In this document: in pieces, positions 22,338-29,881 of the stretch | How the letters are laid out: the number at the start of each line of letters is the position of its first letter | Numbering within the stretch: the first letter of the stretch is position 1 | From: Massilia pinisoli | GTDB lineage: Bacteria; Pseudomonadota; Gammaproteobacteria; Burkholderiales; Burkholderiaceae_D | Direction: 5' to 3' | Length of the DNA stretch: 64,000 nucleotides | NCBI RefSeq assembly: GCF_024753285.1 | Contig: NZ_JANUGW010000003.1 | Coordinates: 62,001 to 126,000, forward strand | Notes under the pieces: model-generated | The model's input: only the letters and a program-made list of their open reading frames with translations | The model's database searches: none | What the model was told of the DNA's origin: nothing | Translations under genes and position numbers: made by a program

Positions 22338-23336
22338 GTGTCCCGCAAAAAGAACAGCCGCCAGTGGGCCCGCCTGCGCATCCTGTGCCACGCGGGACTG
22401 GACCTGATGACGATCGCCCAGGATGCGTTTGCGCTGGTGCGCGAGCTCGTTCCGAACACGTGCGCCGAGCTGGCGCTGCGCGTGGAGCCGGCCGGTGCCG
22501 CGCCCGCGCAGGACGCGCCGTACGTGCAGGTGCTGCCGCCGCCCAGCGGCTACGCGTTCCGCGACCACGCGGGCTTCACGGCGCCGTGCACACCCGCGCT
22601 GCATGTGCTGCAGGTGCCGCTGGAAAACGGCAGCCGCCGGCTCGGCGAGATCACGGCGTGGCGCCACGACGATCCGCCTTTCGACCGCCACGACGAGGAA
22701 GACCTGCAGCGCGTGGCGACCTATTTCGAGCACGTGCTGCGCAACGCGCCGGAACTCGCGGCCGGCGGCGCCGGCGTCATCGAGGACGAAGCCATGCTGC
22801 TGGCCACCGTCGACGGCCAGATCCTGTACCTGAGCGATTCGGCCGGCGCGCTGCTCGATCAACTGGCCGCGCAGGAACGCCACGTATTCGACCGCCGTAC
22901 CTTGCCGCCGTTCTGCCTGCGCCTCGTGGAATCCGTCGCGTACGGCGACCGCTATCCGTGGCTGCTGCCGCTCGGGACCCTCGCCATGGCCGGCGGCGTG
23001 CTGGAGGCGCGCGCGCAATGGATGCGCGCCGGCGGTGCCGCCGCGCTGCATGCCGAGGACCCCGCGTACATCCGCACGGTGGGCATCTTTATGAAGTTCG
23101 TCGTGCCGCTGCCGCTGCGGATCTGGCGCGCCATCGGCTCCGTCGAGCTGTCGCCGCAACAGGCCGAGGTCGCGTTCTGGATGGGCGTCGGCGGCGGCCG
23201 CGAATCGGCGCGCGCCAACATGGAAGTCAGCGACGCCGTGCTGCGCGATTGCGTGAAGGCCGTCTACGAGAAATTCGGCTGCTCGTCCGAGGCCGGCTTG
23301 CTGGAGCTGCTGCGCCCCCCGATCTCGCGCATGTGA
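22338..23336 (+). CDS. LuxR-type HTH transcriptional regulator
   Basis: This 332-residue protein ends in a diverged LuxR/GerE helix-turn-helix (VELSPQQAEVAFWMGVGGGR and AVLRDCVKAVYEKFGCSSEA). The N-terminal ~260 residues are an unassigned sensor region that looks like a cytoplasmic PAS/GAF-type fold by its alternation, without recognised ligand residues. I chose GTG 22338 (begins SRKKNSRQWARLRI after the start); an in-frame ATG at 22248 overlaps the promoter. The TetR gene lies 100 bp upstream in the same direction. Confidence 0.72.
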   Translation: MSRKKNSRQWARLRILCHAGLDLMTIAQDAFALVRELVPNTCAELALRVEPAGAAPAQDAPYVQVLPPPSGYAFRDHAGFTAPCTPALHVLQVPLENGSRRLGEITAWRHDDPPFDRHDEEDLQRVATYFEHVLRNAPELAAGGAGVIEDEAMLLATVDGQILYLSDSAGALLDQLAAQERHVFDRRTLPPFCLRLVESVAYGDRYPWLLPLGTLAMAGGVLEARAQWMRAGGAAALHAEDPAYIRTVGIFMKFVVPLPLRIWRAIGSVELSPQQAEVAFWMGVGGGRESARANMEVSDAVLRDCVKAVYEKFGCSSEAGLLELLRPPISRM

Positions 23337-23410
23337 CTCATCCGCATTCCACCCCATTCGTGGGGCTGGGCCGGCCTACGGGCCTTCCTTATCATGTTTC
23401 CAAGCTCGAA

Positions 23411-23441
23411 GCAGGGACCCGGCGAACGCTTCGGTCCTTGC
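23411..23441 (+). other. Leader hairpin before PEP-CTERM-like gene
   Basis: GCAGGGACC pairs with GGTCCTTGC (one G-U) around a 13-nt loop, 34 bp before the start codon. It might modulate translation of the small gene downstream; no known riboswitch class is recognised. Confidence 0.3.
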
Positions 23442-23474
23442 CTGCCGCCTCATCACGAACGAACGGAAACGATC

Positions 23475-23711
23475 ATGAAATTCCGCAGTGCCCTGGCCGC
23501 GACGGCCCTGTGCCTGTCCCTCGACGCCCACGCGGCGGCAGGGGGATCGGTGGATCTCGTCAGCCTCTACGACAACGTCCTCGGTCAAGCGCAGCTGTAC
23601 GCGCTGATGGACCCGTCGCGGGTGCCGGGTCCGGCCAGCGGGGCGCTGATCGTGGTGGGGTTGTCGCTGCTAGGGTTGTCGGTGGCGAGGGGATGGCGGC
23701 GCGGCAGCTGA
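23475..23711 (+). CDS. Small PEP-CTERM-like sorted protein
   Basis: This 78-residue protein has a signal peptide (MKFRSALAATALCLSLDAHA) and a C-terminal VPGPASGALIVVGLSLLGLS helix followed by a basic ARGWRR tail. That is the layout of PEP-CTERM sorting signals recognised by exosortase EpsH/XrtA-type systems, though the motif reads Pro-Gly-Pro rather than Pro-Glu-Pro. After both cleavages only about 30 residues would remain. ATG 23475 starts the signal peptide. The function is unknown; such proteins are usually linked to exopolysaccharide or envelope assembly. Confidence 0.65.
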   Translation: MKFRSALAATALCLSLDAHAAAGGSVDLVSLYDNVLGQAQLYALMDPSRVPGPASGALIVVGLSLLGLSVARGWRRGS

Positions 23712-23780
23712 GCCTACAATAAAAGCGATACACCGCCGTTCCCGTGCCGCGGCGTGGGAACGGCGCGTGGGGGATACCTT

Positions 23781-23921
23781 TTATCGCGCGCACATCGCGC
23801 TGTAGCCCGGCAGGAACGACCCCGTCGGCACGGGCGCCGCACGCGGTTGCAGCGTGAGCCAGGCAAGCAGGAACGCGAGGCCGCCGGCCGCGCACGCGGC
23901 CCGCCTTGATACGTGACGCAT
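23781..23921 (-). CDS. Small secreted or membrane peptide, 46 aa
   Basis: A 46-codon frame starts at ATG 23921 with GGGAG 7 bp upstream. It encodes MRHVSRRAACAAGGLAFLLA, a basic start and hydrophobic core like a signal peptide, then a short tail ending GYSAMCAR. It lies just downstream of the TonB gene terminator on the same strand. The family is not recognised and expression is unproven. Confidence 0.4.
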   Translation of the reverse strand: MRHVSRRAACAAGGLAFLLAWLTLQPRAAPVPTGSFLPGYSAMCAR

Positions 23922-23956
23922 CGTGCGTCTCCCTTGTCGTTGTTATTCTCGTGCGC

Positions 23957-23984
23957 AAAAAAAGACCCGCCGGAGGGAGGCGGG
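23957..23984 (-). terminator. Rho-independent terminator of TonB gene
   Basis: On the minus strand CCCGCC pairs with GGCGGG around a 7-nt loop, followed by seven T residues (A-run at 23957-23963 on the plus strand). It lies 15 bp after the TonB gene stop. Confidence 0.8.
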
Positions 23985-23998
23985 CCAAAGCGACGTAA

Positions 23999-24673
23999 TC
24001 AATCCAATTTCCAGACGTACGCGAGTTTCGCCCAGCCGGCCTGCGGCGTGCCATTGGTCGTCGCGGGCTTGAACGTGCACAGGCTCAGGGCGTTGACGGC
24101 AGCGCGGTCCAGGTCGCGCGAGCCGCTCGAGTGCTCCACGCGCGCCGAACTCACGCGGCCGTCCGCACCCACCAGCAGGGCCAGCGTCGTCGTCCCGGTG
24201 TCGCCGCGGCGCGCGGCCGCGGCCGGGTAGTCGGGCAGGGCGCAGCCGTTGGCGTCCGCGAACACGGCCGTGTGCATCTGGCCCGGATTGGCGCTCGGCG
24301 GCGCGGCGGGTTCCGGCGGTGCGTCGGACGACGGCGCGGCCGGGAACGGCGATGGATCGGACTCGGTCGTCGCCTGGACCGGTGCCGGCACCGGCGGCGG
24401 GGCCACGTCCACGTCGACCTTCGGCACGACGATGTCGGGCGGCGCCATCTTCGGCACCGGTTTCGGCGGCTCCGGCGGCGGCTTCGGCGGGTCGGGCTGC
24501 TGCGGGTCGAGCATCACCACCAGGTCATTCGGCAGGCTCGGCAGCGCAATCTTCTTCGTGTTGATGCTGTGGACGAACATCGCTCCCAGGGCCACGTGCA
24601 GGCCGGCGACGAGTGCGATTTTGACGGCCTTGCCGTCGGGGCGGTTGCCGCTCGAGAGACTCGTGAATTGCAT
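23999..24673 (-). CDS. TonB-like energy transducer
   Basis: This 224-residue inner-membrane protein has one N-terminal membrane helix (about residues 16-35, VKIALVAGLHVALGAMF) and a Pro-rich periplasmic spacer of PPKPP/PKP repeats (about residues 55-130). The TonB-type C-terminal domain begins near NGCALPDYPAAAARRGDTG and ends TFKPATTNGTPQAGWAK. It should couple the proton gradient to an outer-membrane receptor; no exbB/exbD or receptor is adjacent. ATG 24673 has AGGAGG 6 bp upstream, so the ATG two codons earlier, flush with that site, is unlikely. It is divergent from a response-regulator operon. Confidence 0.85.
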   Translation of the reverse strand: MQFTSLSSGNRPDGKAVKIALVAGLHVALGAMFVHSINTKKIALPSLPNDLVVMLDPQQPDPPKPPPEPPKPVPKMAPPDIVVPKVDVDVAPPPVPAPVQATTESDPSPFPAAPSSDAPPEPAAPPSANPGQMHTAVFADANGCALPDYPAAAARRGDTGTTTLALLVGADGRVSSARVEHSSGSRDLDRAAVNALSLCTFKPATTNGTPQAGWAKLAYVWKLD

Positions 24674-24934
24674 GGCCATCCTCCTTCTTGTTGTTGCCGG
24701 CATTGCCGGCTGTAAATCGGAGTGAAGCTGAATATCCAACGAACGGAACCAATATATGCTATCTCCTAGCAATTGGTAAAGCGATTTCGTAGCAAGATGT
24801 AATTCCACTTGTCCGCCCGTCATGTTCCGCCCGATGGGAAAATGGTTACGGTCCGCCTCGCGCCCGGTGCTGTTGTGTGGAATAATCGGCATTGTGCTTT
24901 CGCTTGAAAGCAGAAGCAGCCTGGAGAATCGAAC
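24674..24934. promoter_or_regulatory. Divergent control region, TonB gene versus response-regulator operon
   Basis: This 261-bp AT-richer gap must hold both promoters. On the minus strand TTTACC and TATATT with an 18-bp spacer are possible for the TonB gene. No convincing plus-strand promoter could be chosen. No gene is seen. Confidence 0.35.
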
Positions 24935-25585
24935 GTGCAGAAAGAGCAAAAGCCGATCCGCGTGATGTTGGCGGACGACCACCCGATCGTGATGACGGGG
25001 TTCGCGATGTCGTTGTCGGCGCAAGGAATGGAAGTGGTGGGCCAGGCCAAGAGCCCGAGCGAAGCGGCCGCGATGTATGCGGAATTCCGGCCGGACGTGG
25101 CGGTGCTCGACATCCGCTTCGGCACCGAGCTGACGGGCATGGATGCCGCGCAGAACATCCTCAGGAACGACCCGAAGGCCAAGATCGTCTTCCTCAGCCA
25201 GTTCGACCAGGACAGCCTGATCAAGGAAACCTACCGCCTGGGCGCGCACGCGTTCGTCACGAAGGATTGCGACCCGGCCGACCTGGCCGACGCCGTGCGC
25301 CACGCGCATGCGGGCAAGCTGTACTTCCTGCCGCAGATCGCGGAGCGCCTGGCCAGCCTGGCGGTGCGCGGCGACGTCTCGCCGCAGTCGCAGCTGGACG
25401 AGCGCAGCCTGGAGATCTTCAAGCTGATGGCCGAGGGCCTGACGAACGTGGAGATCGCCGAGCGGCTGAACCTGTCGACCAAGACCATCAGCAACATCAG
25501 CCAGTCCGTGAAGGAGAAGCTCGGTGTGCACCGGCAGGCGTACATCACCAAGCTCGCCGTCAAGCATGGCTTGATCGAGCCCTGA
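24935..25585 (+). CDS. NarL/FixJ-type response regulator
   Basis: This 216-residue regulator has an N-terminal receiver with acidic pocket Asp15/Asp16 (LADDHP), phospho-acceptor Asp59 (VLDIRFG) and Lys109 (FVTKDCDP). A C-terminal LuxR-type HTH follows (LDERSLEIFKLMAEGLTNVE, NLSTKTISNISQSVKEKLGV). GTG 24935 has GGAG 9 bp upstream. A periplasmic binding protein and a HisKA_3 kinase follow in the same direction, and the kinase is its probable partner. Confidence 0.93.
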   Translation: MQKEQKPIRVMLADDHPIVMTGFAMSLSAQGMEVVGQAKSPSEAAAMYAEFRPDVAVLDIRFGTELTGMDAAQNILRNDPKAKIVFLSQFDQDSLIKETYRLGAHAFVTKDCDPADLADAVRHAHAGKLYFLPQIAERLASLAVRGDVSPQSQLDERSLEIFKLMAEGLTNVEIAERLNLSTKTISNISQSVKEKLGVHRQAYITKLAVKHGLIEP

Positions 25586-25611
25586 TCCGTTGTAGCGCCG
25601 TGCCGTCGTCG

Positions 25612-26529
25612 ATGCTCTTCCGCATGAGAACAGGCCTGCTGGCCGCGCTGGCCGCCGTGGCCTGCTGCGCCAGCGCCCACGCCACCACCACGCGCGAGAT
25701 CAAGCCCGATCCCGTGCAGGGCTATCGCTACCAGATCGTCACGACGGACGACAGCGCCATCACGCGCCGCATCGTGGACGACATGGTGCGCCGCCTCGTA
25801 CCCGTGTTCGCCGTGTTCCGCACGGAGCTGGCCCAGCACCGCCGCATGCTGTACGTGACCGTCGGCCCGGCCGCGCTGCGCGAGGTGGCGCAGCGCCGCT
25901 GCGACTGCGTCGTCATCTCCACGTTCACGTCGAGCCAGGTCGTGCGCTCGATCCTCGGCACCTTGCCCGCCGCGCGCGCCGCCCTGTTCACGGCCGTGTA
26001 CGCGGAACCGGCGCCGGCCGACCAGCTGCGCCTCGTCGCGCTGCTGTACCGCCGCCCCGTGCGCGTGGCCGCCATCCTCGGCCCGGACACCGCCTTCCTC
26101 AAGCCCGTGCTGGAGAACGAGCACGTGAACGTGCTGCAGGCCGACCCGGACGAGGACATCAACCGCCTGCTGGGCCAGATCGCGCAGACGGACGTGCTGC
26201 TGGCGCTGCCCGACAGCGCCGTCTACAACACGGAAAACTTCCGCAACATCCTGCTCTCGACCTACCGCCACAAGCAGGGCGTGATCGGCTTCTCGGCCGA
26301 CATGGTGAAGGCCGGCGCGCTGGCGACGACGTATTCCGAGGTCGAGGACATCAATGCCCAGGTCGCGGAGATCGTGGGCAGCTACGTGGCCGGCGGTGAA
26401 CTGCCGGCGCCCCAGTTCCCGCGCTACTTCCACACCATCGTCAACGAGGGCGTCGCGCGCTCGCTCGACGTCGAGGTGGCCGACAACGTGCGCAATTTCG
26501 CCCGGCCCGTGCCGGCGCACCAGCCATGA
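25612..26529 (+). CDS. ABC-type substrate-binding-like periplasmic protein
   Basis: This 305-residue protein has a signal peptide (RTGLLAALAAVACCASAHA) and a two-lobed binding-protein-like body in the ABC_sub_bind style, with VVISTFTSSQVVRSILGTLP and VLLALPDSAVYNTENFRNIL as lobe landmarks. No ABC permease or ATPase is nearby. Instead its stop overlaps the kinase start by 4 bp (ATGA), so it is more likely the periplasmic sensing partner of that kinase than a transporter component. The start is uncertain: ATG 25612 or ATG 25624, with no clear ribosome binding site. Confidence 0.7.
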   Translation: MLFRMRTGLLAALAAVACCASAHATTTREIKPDPVQGYRYQIVTTDDSAITRRIVDDMVRRLVPVFAVFRTELAQHRRMLYVTVGPAALREVAQRRCDCVVISTFTSSQVVRSILGTLPAARAALFTAVYAEPAPADQLRLVALLYRRPVRVAAILGPDTAFLKPVLENEHVNVLQADPDEDINRLLGQIAQTDVLLALPDSAVYNTENFRNILLSTYRHKQGVIGFSADMVKAGALATTYSEVEDINAQVAEIVGSYVAGGELPAPQFPRYFHTIVNEGVARSLDVEVADNVRNFARPVPAHQP

Positions 26530-28109
26530 AACGACCCACCGCCCTGCGCGAGGCCACGCTGCGCGCCGCCGCCCTCCGATCGGCAAAACTCCGCCCGGCG
26601 AAGCTGCGTCCGGGCGCGCTGCAGTTCTGGCGCGGCTGGAGCATCGGCCTGCGCATGGCGTTCATCACGATGATGCCCGTGACCCTGCTGTTCACGTCCT
26701 TCGTCTGGTACTCGTGGTACGCGCACCGCGCCCAGGTCGATGAGGAACTGGCGGAGCGCGGCCGCATCCTCGCGCGTGCGCTGGCGGAAACGAGCGAATA
26801 CAACGTCATCTCCGGCAACCTGTCGGACCTGCGCCTCACGGTGAACGGCCTCGTACAGTCGGACAGCAGCGTGTACCGCATCGACGTCGTCGACATGAAC
26901 GGCCAGAGCGTCGTACCCGTCGTGTCCGAGCATCCGATCGAGGCGGAGAGCCGTTCGTTCGAGGCGCCGATCCGCAAGCAGGTCGTGTGGATCAACCTGT
27001 TCTCGGACAATGGCACGCCGCACGTCTCCGCGTCCAGCGACACGCGTCCGCCGACGCTCACCACGGAGGTCGTGGGCCTCGTGCGCGTGACGATGTCGCC
27101 CACGAACATGCTGGCCAAGCAGCTGCACCGCTTCCGCGTCGAGCTGGCGATGGCCGCGCTGGCGCTGGCCGCCAGCGGCGCACTCGCGTACATCCTCGCA
27201 CGCAGCCTCACGGTGCCGCTGCGCGAGGCGATCTCCGTGCTGCGGCGCATCCGCGGCGGCAACTACCGCGTGCAGCTCCCGGTCACGACCGGCGGCGAGG
27301 TGGGCGAGCTGCAGGCGTCGATCGGCGACATGTCGGTGGCGCTGGACCAGTCCAAGCAGGACCTGGAAAACAAGGTGGCCGAGCGCACGCGCGACCTGCT
27401 CGCGTCGCGCAACGAGGCGCTGCGCGCCGACGCCGACAAGCGCAAGCTGATCCAGAAGGTCAACAGCATCATCGAGGACGAACGAAAATCCATCGCGGTC
27501 GAGATCCACGACGAATTGAACGCTTCCTTGATCGCCGTCCGCCTGGAATCGCAGACGATCCAGCAACTGGCGGCGAAAGCCACGCCGGGCGAGGAGATCG
27601 ACCAGATCCGCGCCAAGGCCCAGGCCATCACGAAGCTCGCGCTCGACCTGTACGCGAACGGCCGCCGCCTCGTGCGCCGCCTGCGGCCGGAAGTGCTGGA
27701 CATGCTGGGCCTGCACGGCGCCGTCGAGGAGATGGTCAGCCACTACCGCAGCAGCTCCGGCGTGCACTTCGAATTCGAGTCGCAGGGCGACTTCTCGAAG
27801 ATCGGCAACGAGCTCGCGATCTCCGCCTACCGCATCGTGCAGGAAGCGCTGTCGAACATCATGAAGCACTCGCATGCGGGCTTCGCGCGCGTGAGCCTCT
27901 CGCTGTCGGACGAGGACGGCGCGCTGCACATCGAAGTGCAGGACGATGGCGAAGGCTTCGACCCGGCCGTCGCGTCCGAGGGCATCGGCATCATCGGCAT
28001 GCGCGAGCGCGTGTTCGCCCTGGGCGGCGGCATCCACGTGCAGTCGCGCCCGGGCGAGGGCACCCTCGTCGCCATCACCTTGCCGCTCACGGGTGTGGCT
28101 GCTGTCTGA
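26526..28109 (+). CDS. Membrane sensor histidine kinase (HisKA_3 type)
   Basis: This 527-residue kinase has an unusual N-terminal cytoplasmic tail of ALR-like repeats (about residues 6-31), a membrane helix at about 43-65, a periplasmic domain (66-204), a second helix (205-226), HAMP, a coiled coil, and a HisKA_3 dimerisation domain with His328 in SIAVEIHDELNAS. The HATPase follows, with the N-box QEALSNIMKHSHAG, DDGEGFDP and GIGIIGMRERV. It should phosphorylate the response regulator encoded two genes upstream. It is translationally coupled to the binding protein gene. Confidence 0.92.
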   Translation: MKRPTALREATLRAAALRSAKLRPAKLRPGALQFWRGWSIGLRMAFITMMPVTLLFTSFVWYSWYAHRAQVDEELAERGRILARALAETSEYNVISGNLSDLRLTVNGLVQSDSSVYRIDVVDMNGQSVVPVVSEHPIEAESRSFEAPIRKQVVWINLFSDNGTPHVSASSDTRPPTLTTEVVGLVRVTMSPTNMLAKQLHRFRVELAMAALALAASGALAYILARSLTVPLREAISVLRRIRGGNYRVQLPVTTGGEVGELQASIGDMSVALDQSKQDLENKVAERTRDLLASRNEALRADADKRKLIQKVNSIIEDERKSIAVEIHDELNASLIAVRLESQTIQQLAAKATPGEEIDQIRAKAQAITKLALDLYANGRRLVRRLRPEVLDMLGLHGAVEEMVSHYRSSSGVHFEFESQGDFSKIGNELAISAYRIVQEALSNIMKHSHAGFARVSLSLSDEDGALHIEVQDDGEGFDPAVASEGIGIIGMRERVFALGGGIHVQSRPGEGTLVAITLPLTGVAAV

Positions 28110-28116
28110 AAGCGCT

Positions 28117-28143
28117 AACTGAGGTACATTAGCGACCTCGGTT
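28117..28143 (+). other. Hairpin between kinase and peptidase genes
   Basis: AACTGAGGT and ACCTCGGTT form a 9-bp stem (one G-U) with a 9-nt loop just after the kinase stop. No T-run follows, so it could be a weak terminator or an mRNA end stabiliser. Confidence 0.35.
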
Positions 28144-28166
28144 ACTCCACAAGACAACACCACACC

Positions 28167-29858
28167 ATGCTCAACGCCATGCAGACGCCCTTCGAGAAGG
28201 GCAACCAGAATCAGACCACGACCTGGTCCGATTGCATCGCCTGGTACGACGACCTCGCGCGCCAATACCCGCACGTGCTGCGCTTCTTCGTGGCCGGCAC
28301 CTCGGACGCCGGCGTCCCGATCCACGCGGGCGTCGTCTCCGCCGACGGCGTGTTCGACCGCGCGCAGATCAAGGCCGCGCAGCGTCCCGTCTTCTTCAAC
28401 AACAACGGCATCCATCCGGGCGAACCGGAAGGCGTCGATGCGTGCATGGCGCTCGTGCGCGATTTCTGCCAGCAGCCCGACCGGCTCGCGGCGCTGGGCA
28501 AGACGGTATTCCTGTTCGTCCCGCTGTACAACGTGGACGGCGCCTTCAACCGCGCGGCGACGTCGCGCGTGAACCAGGACGGGCCGGAAAGCTACGGCTT
28601 CCGCGGCAACAGCCGCCACCTCGACCTGAACCGCGACTTCGTCAAGTGCGACACGTTGACGGCGCAGACCTTCAACAAGCTGTTCACGGAATGGGACCCG
28701 GACGTGATGGTCGACACGCACACGTCCAACGGCGCCGACTACAGCTACACGATGACCCTGATCCCCACGCAGGCCGACAAGCTGGGTGGGAACCTCGGCG
28801 CGTTTCTGCGTGAGACCATGCTGCCCGCGATGTACGCGGAGATGGACGAACGCGGCTGGCCCATGTGCCCGTACGTGAACCCGATCAAGGACAGCCCGGA
28901 TGACGGCATCGCCGACTTCCTCGAGACGGCGCGTTTCTCGACGGGCTACGCGGCGCTGCACGACACGATCGGCTTCATGCCCGAGACGCATATGCTGAAG
29001 CCCTTCGCCGACCGCTATCACTCGATGCGCGCGCTCGTCGAGACGGCGCTGGACTTCACCGTCGCCCACTGCGACAAGATCGTCGCGTTGCGCCGCGCCG
29101 CCCGGGCGGCCGGCCCCACGCGCCGCGAATGGCCCGTGCACTGGGCGATGGACGAGGCGAATCCGTCCACGTTCCACTTCAAGGGCTATGCGGCGAAGTA
29201 CAAGGCGAGCGTGCTGGGCGACTACCAGCGCCTGTACTACGACCGCAACGAACCGTACGAGCGCGACATCGCGCACTACAACCGATTCCCCGCGGACGTC
29301 GTCGTGCCGGCGCCGCGCGCCTACGTCGTGCCGCAGCAGTGGCGCGAAGTGATCGAGCGCCTGCGCTGGAACGGCGTGAAGCTCGAGCGCGTGGATGCCG
29401 AGCGCACGCAGGACGCGTCCGTGTACCGCATCGCGTCCGTGAGCGCGCGGGCGCATGCGTACGAAGGCCATATGTTCCACGACGACGTGCAGCTCGAGCG
29501 CGTGCGCGAAACGGTCACGCTGCGTGCCGGCGACTTCATCGTCCCGCTCGACCAGGACCAGGCCCGCTACGCCGTCGAGACGCTGGAACCGCAGGCCCAC
29601 GACAGCTTCTTCCGCTGGGGTTTCTTCAACAGCGTGCTGGAAAAGAAGGAAGCGTATTCGGACTATGTGTTCGAGGACGAGGCCGAGCGCCTGCTGGCCG
29701 CCGAACCGGAGCTCGCGGCCAAGTTCGACGCGTGGAAGGCCGCGCATCCCGAGCTGCTGAAGGACCAAGCTGCGGTGCTCGACTTCATCTTCGCCCAGTG
29801 CGCGCGCTGGCGCGAGCCGGAGTGGCGCCGCTATCCGGTCTTCATGATCGACCAATGA
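28167..29858 (+). CDS. M14-family zinc carboxypeptidase-like protein
   Basis: This 563-residue protein has the M14 zinc motif HPGEPEG (about residues 83-89), a downstream DTHTSNG carrying the third ligand, and LDLNRDF, the arginine/asparagine substrate pocket. A C-terminal domain of ~230 residues of unknown role follows. No signal peptide is seen, so it is probably cytoplasmic. ATG 28167 has no strong ribosome binding site; ATG 28179 is an alternative. The substrate is unknown. Confidence 0.82.
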   Translation: MLNAMQTPFEKGNQNQTTTWSDCIAWYDDLARQYPHVLRFFVAGTSDAGVPIHAGVVSADGVFDRAQIKAAQRPVFFNNNGIHPGEPEGVDACMALVRDFCQQPDRLAALGKTVFLFVPLYNVDGAFNRAATSRVNQDGPESYGFRGNSRHLDLNRDFVKCDTLTAQTFNKLFTEWDPDVMVDTHTSNGADYSYTMTLIPTQADKLGGNLGAFLRETMLPAMYAEMDERGWPMCPYVNPIKDSPDDGIADFLETARFSTGYAALHDTIGFMPETHMLKPFADRYHSMRALVETALDFTVAHCDKIVALRRAARAAGPTRREWPVHWAMDEANPSTFHFKGYAAKYKASVLGDYQRLYYDRNEPYERDIAHYNRFPADVVVPAPRAYVVPQQWREVIERLRWNGVKLERVDAERTQDASVYRIASVSARAHAYEGHMFHDDVQLERVRETVTLRAGDFIVPLDQDQARYAVETLEPQAHDSFFRWGFFNSVLEKKEAYSDYVFEDEAERLLAAEPELAAKFDAWKAAHPELLKDQAAVLDFIFAQCARWREPEWRRYPVFMIDQ

Positions 29859-29881
29859 CACCAAGAAGAAAGAGGAGAACC

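Noticed and set aside
23405..23450. Possible cyclic di-GMP or other riboswitch before the PEP-CTERM-like gene
   Set aside because: Only one hairpin is clear and no conserved riboswitch core is recognisable.
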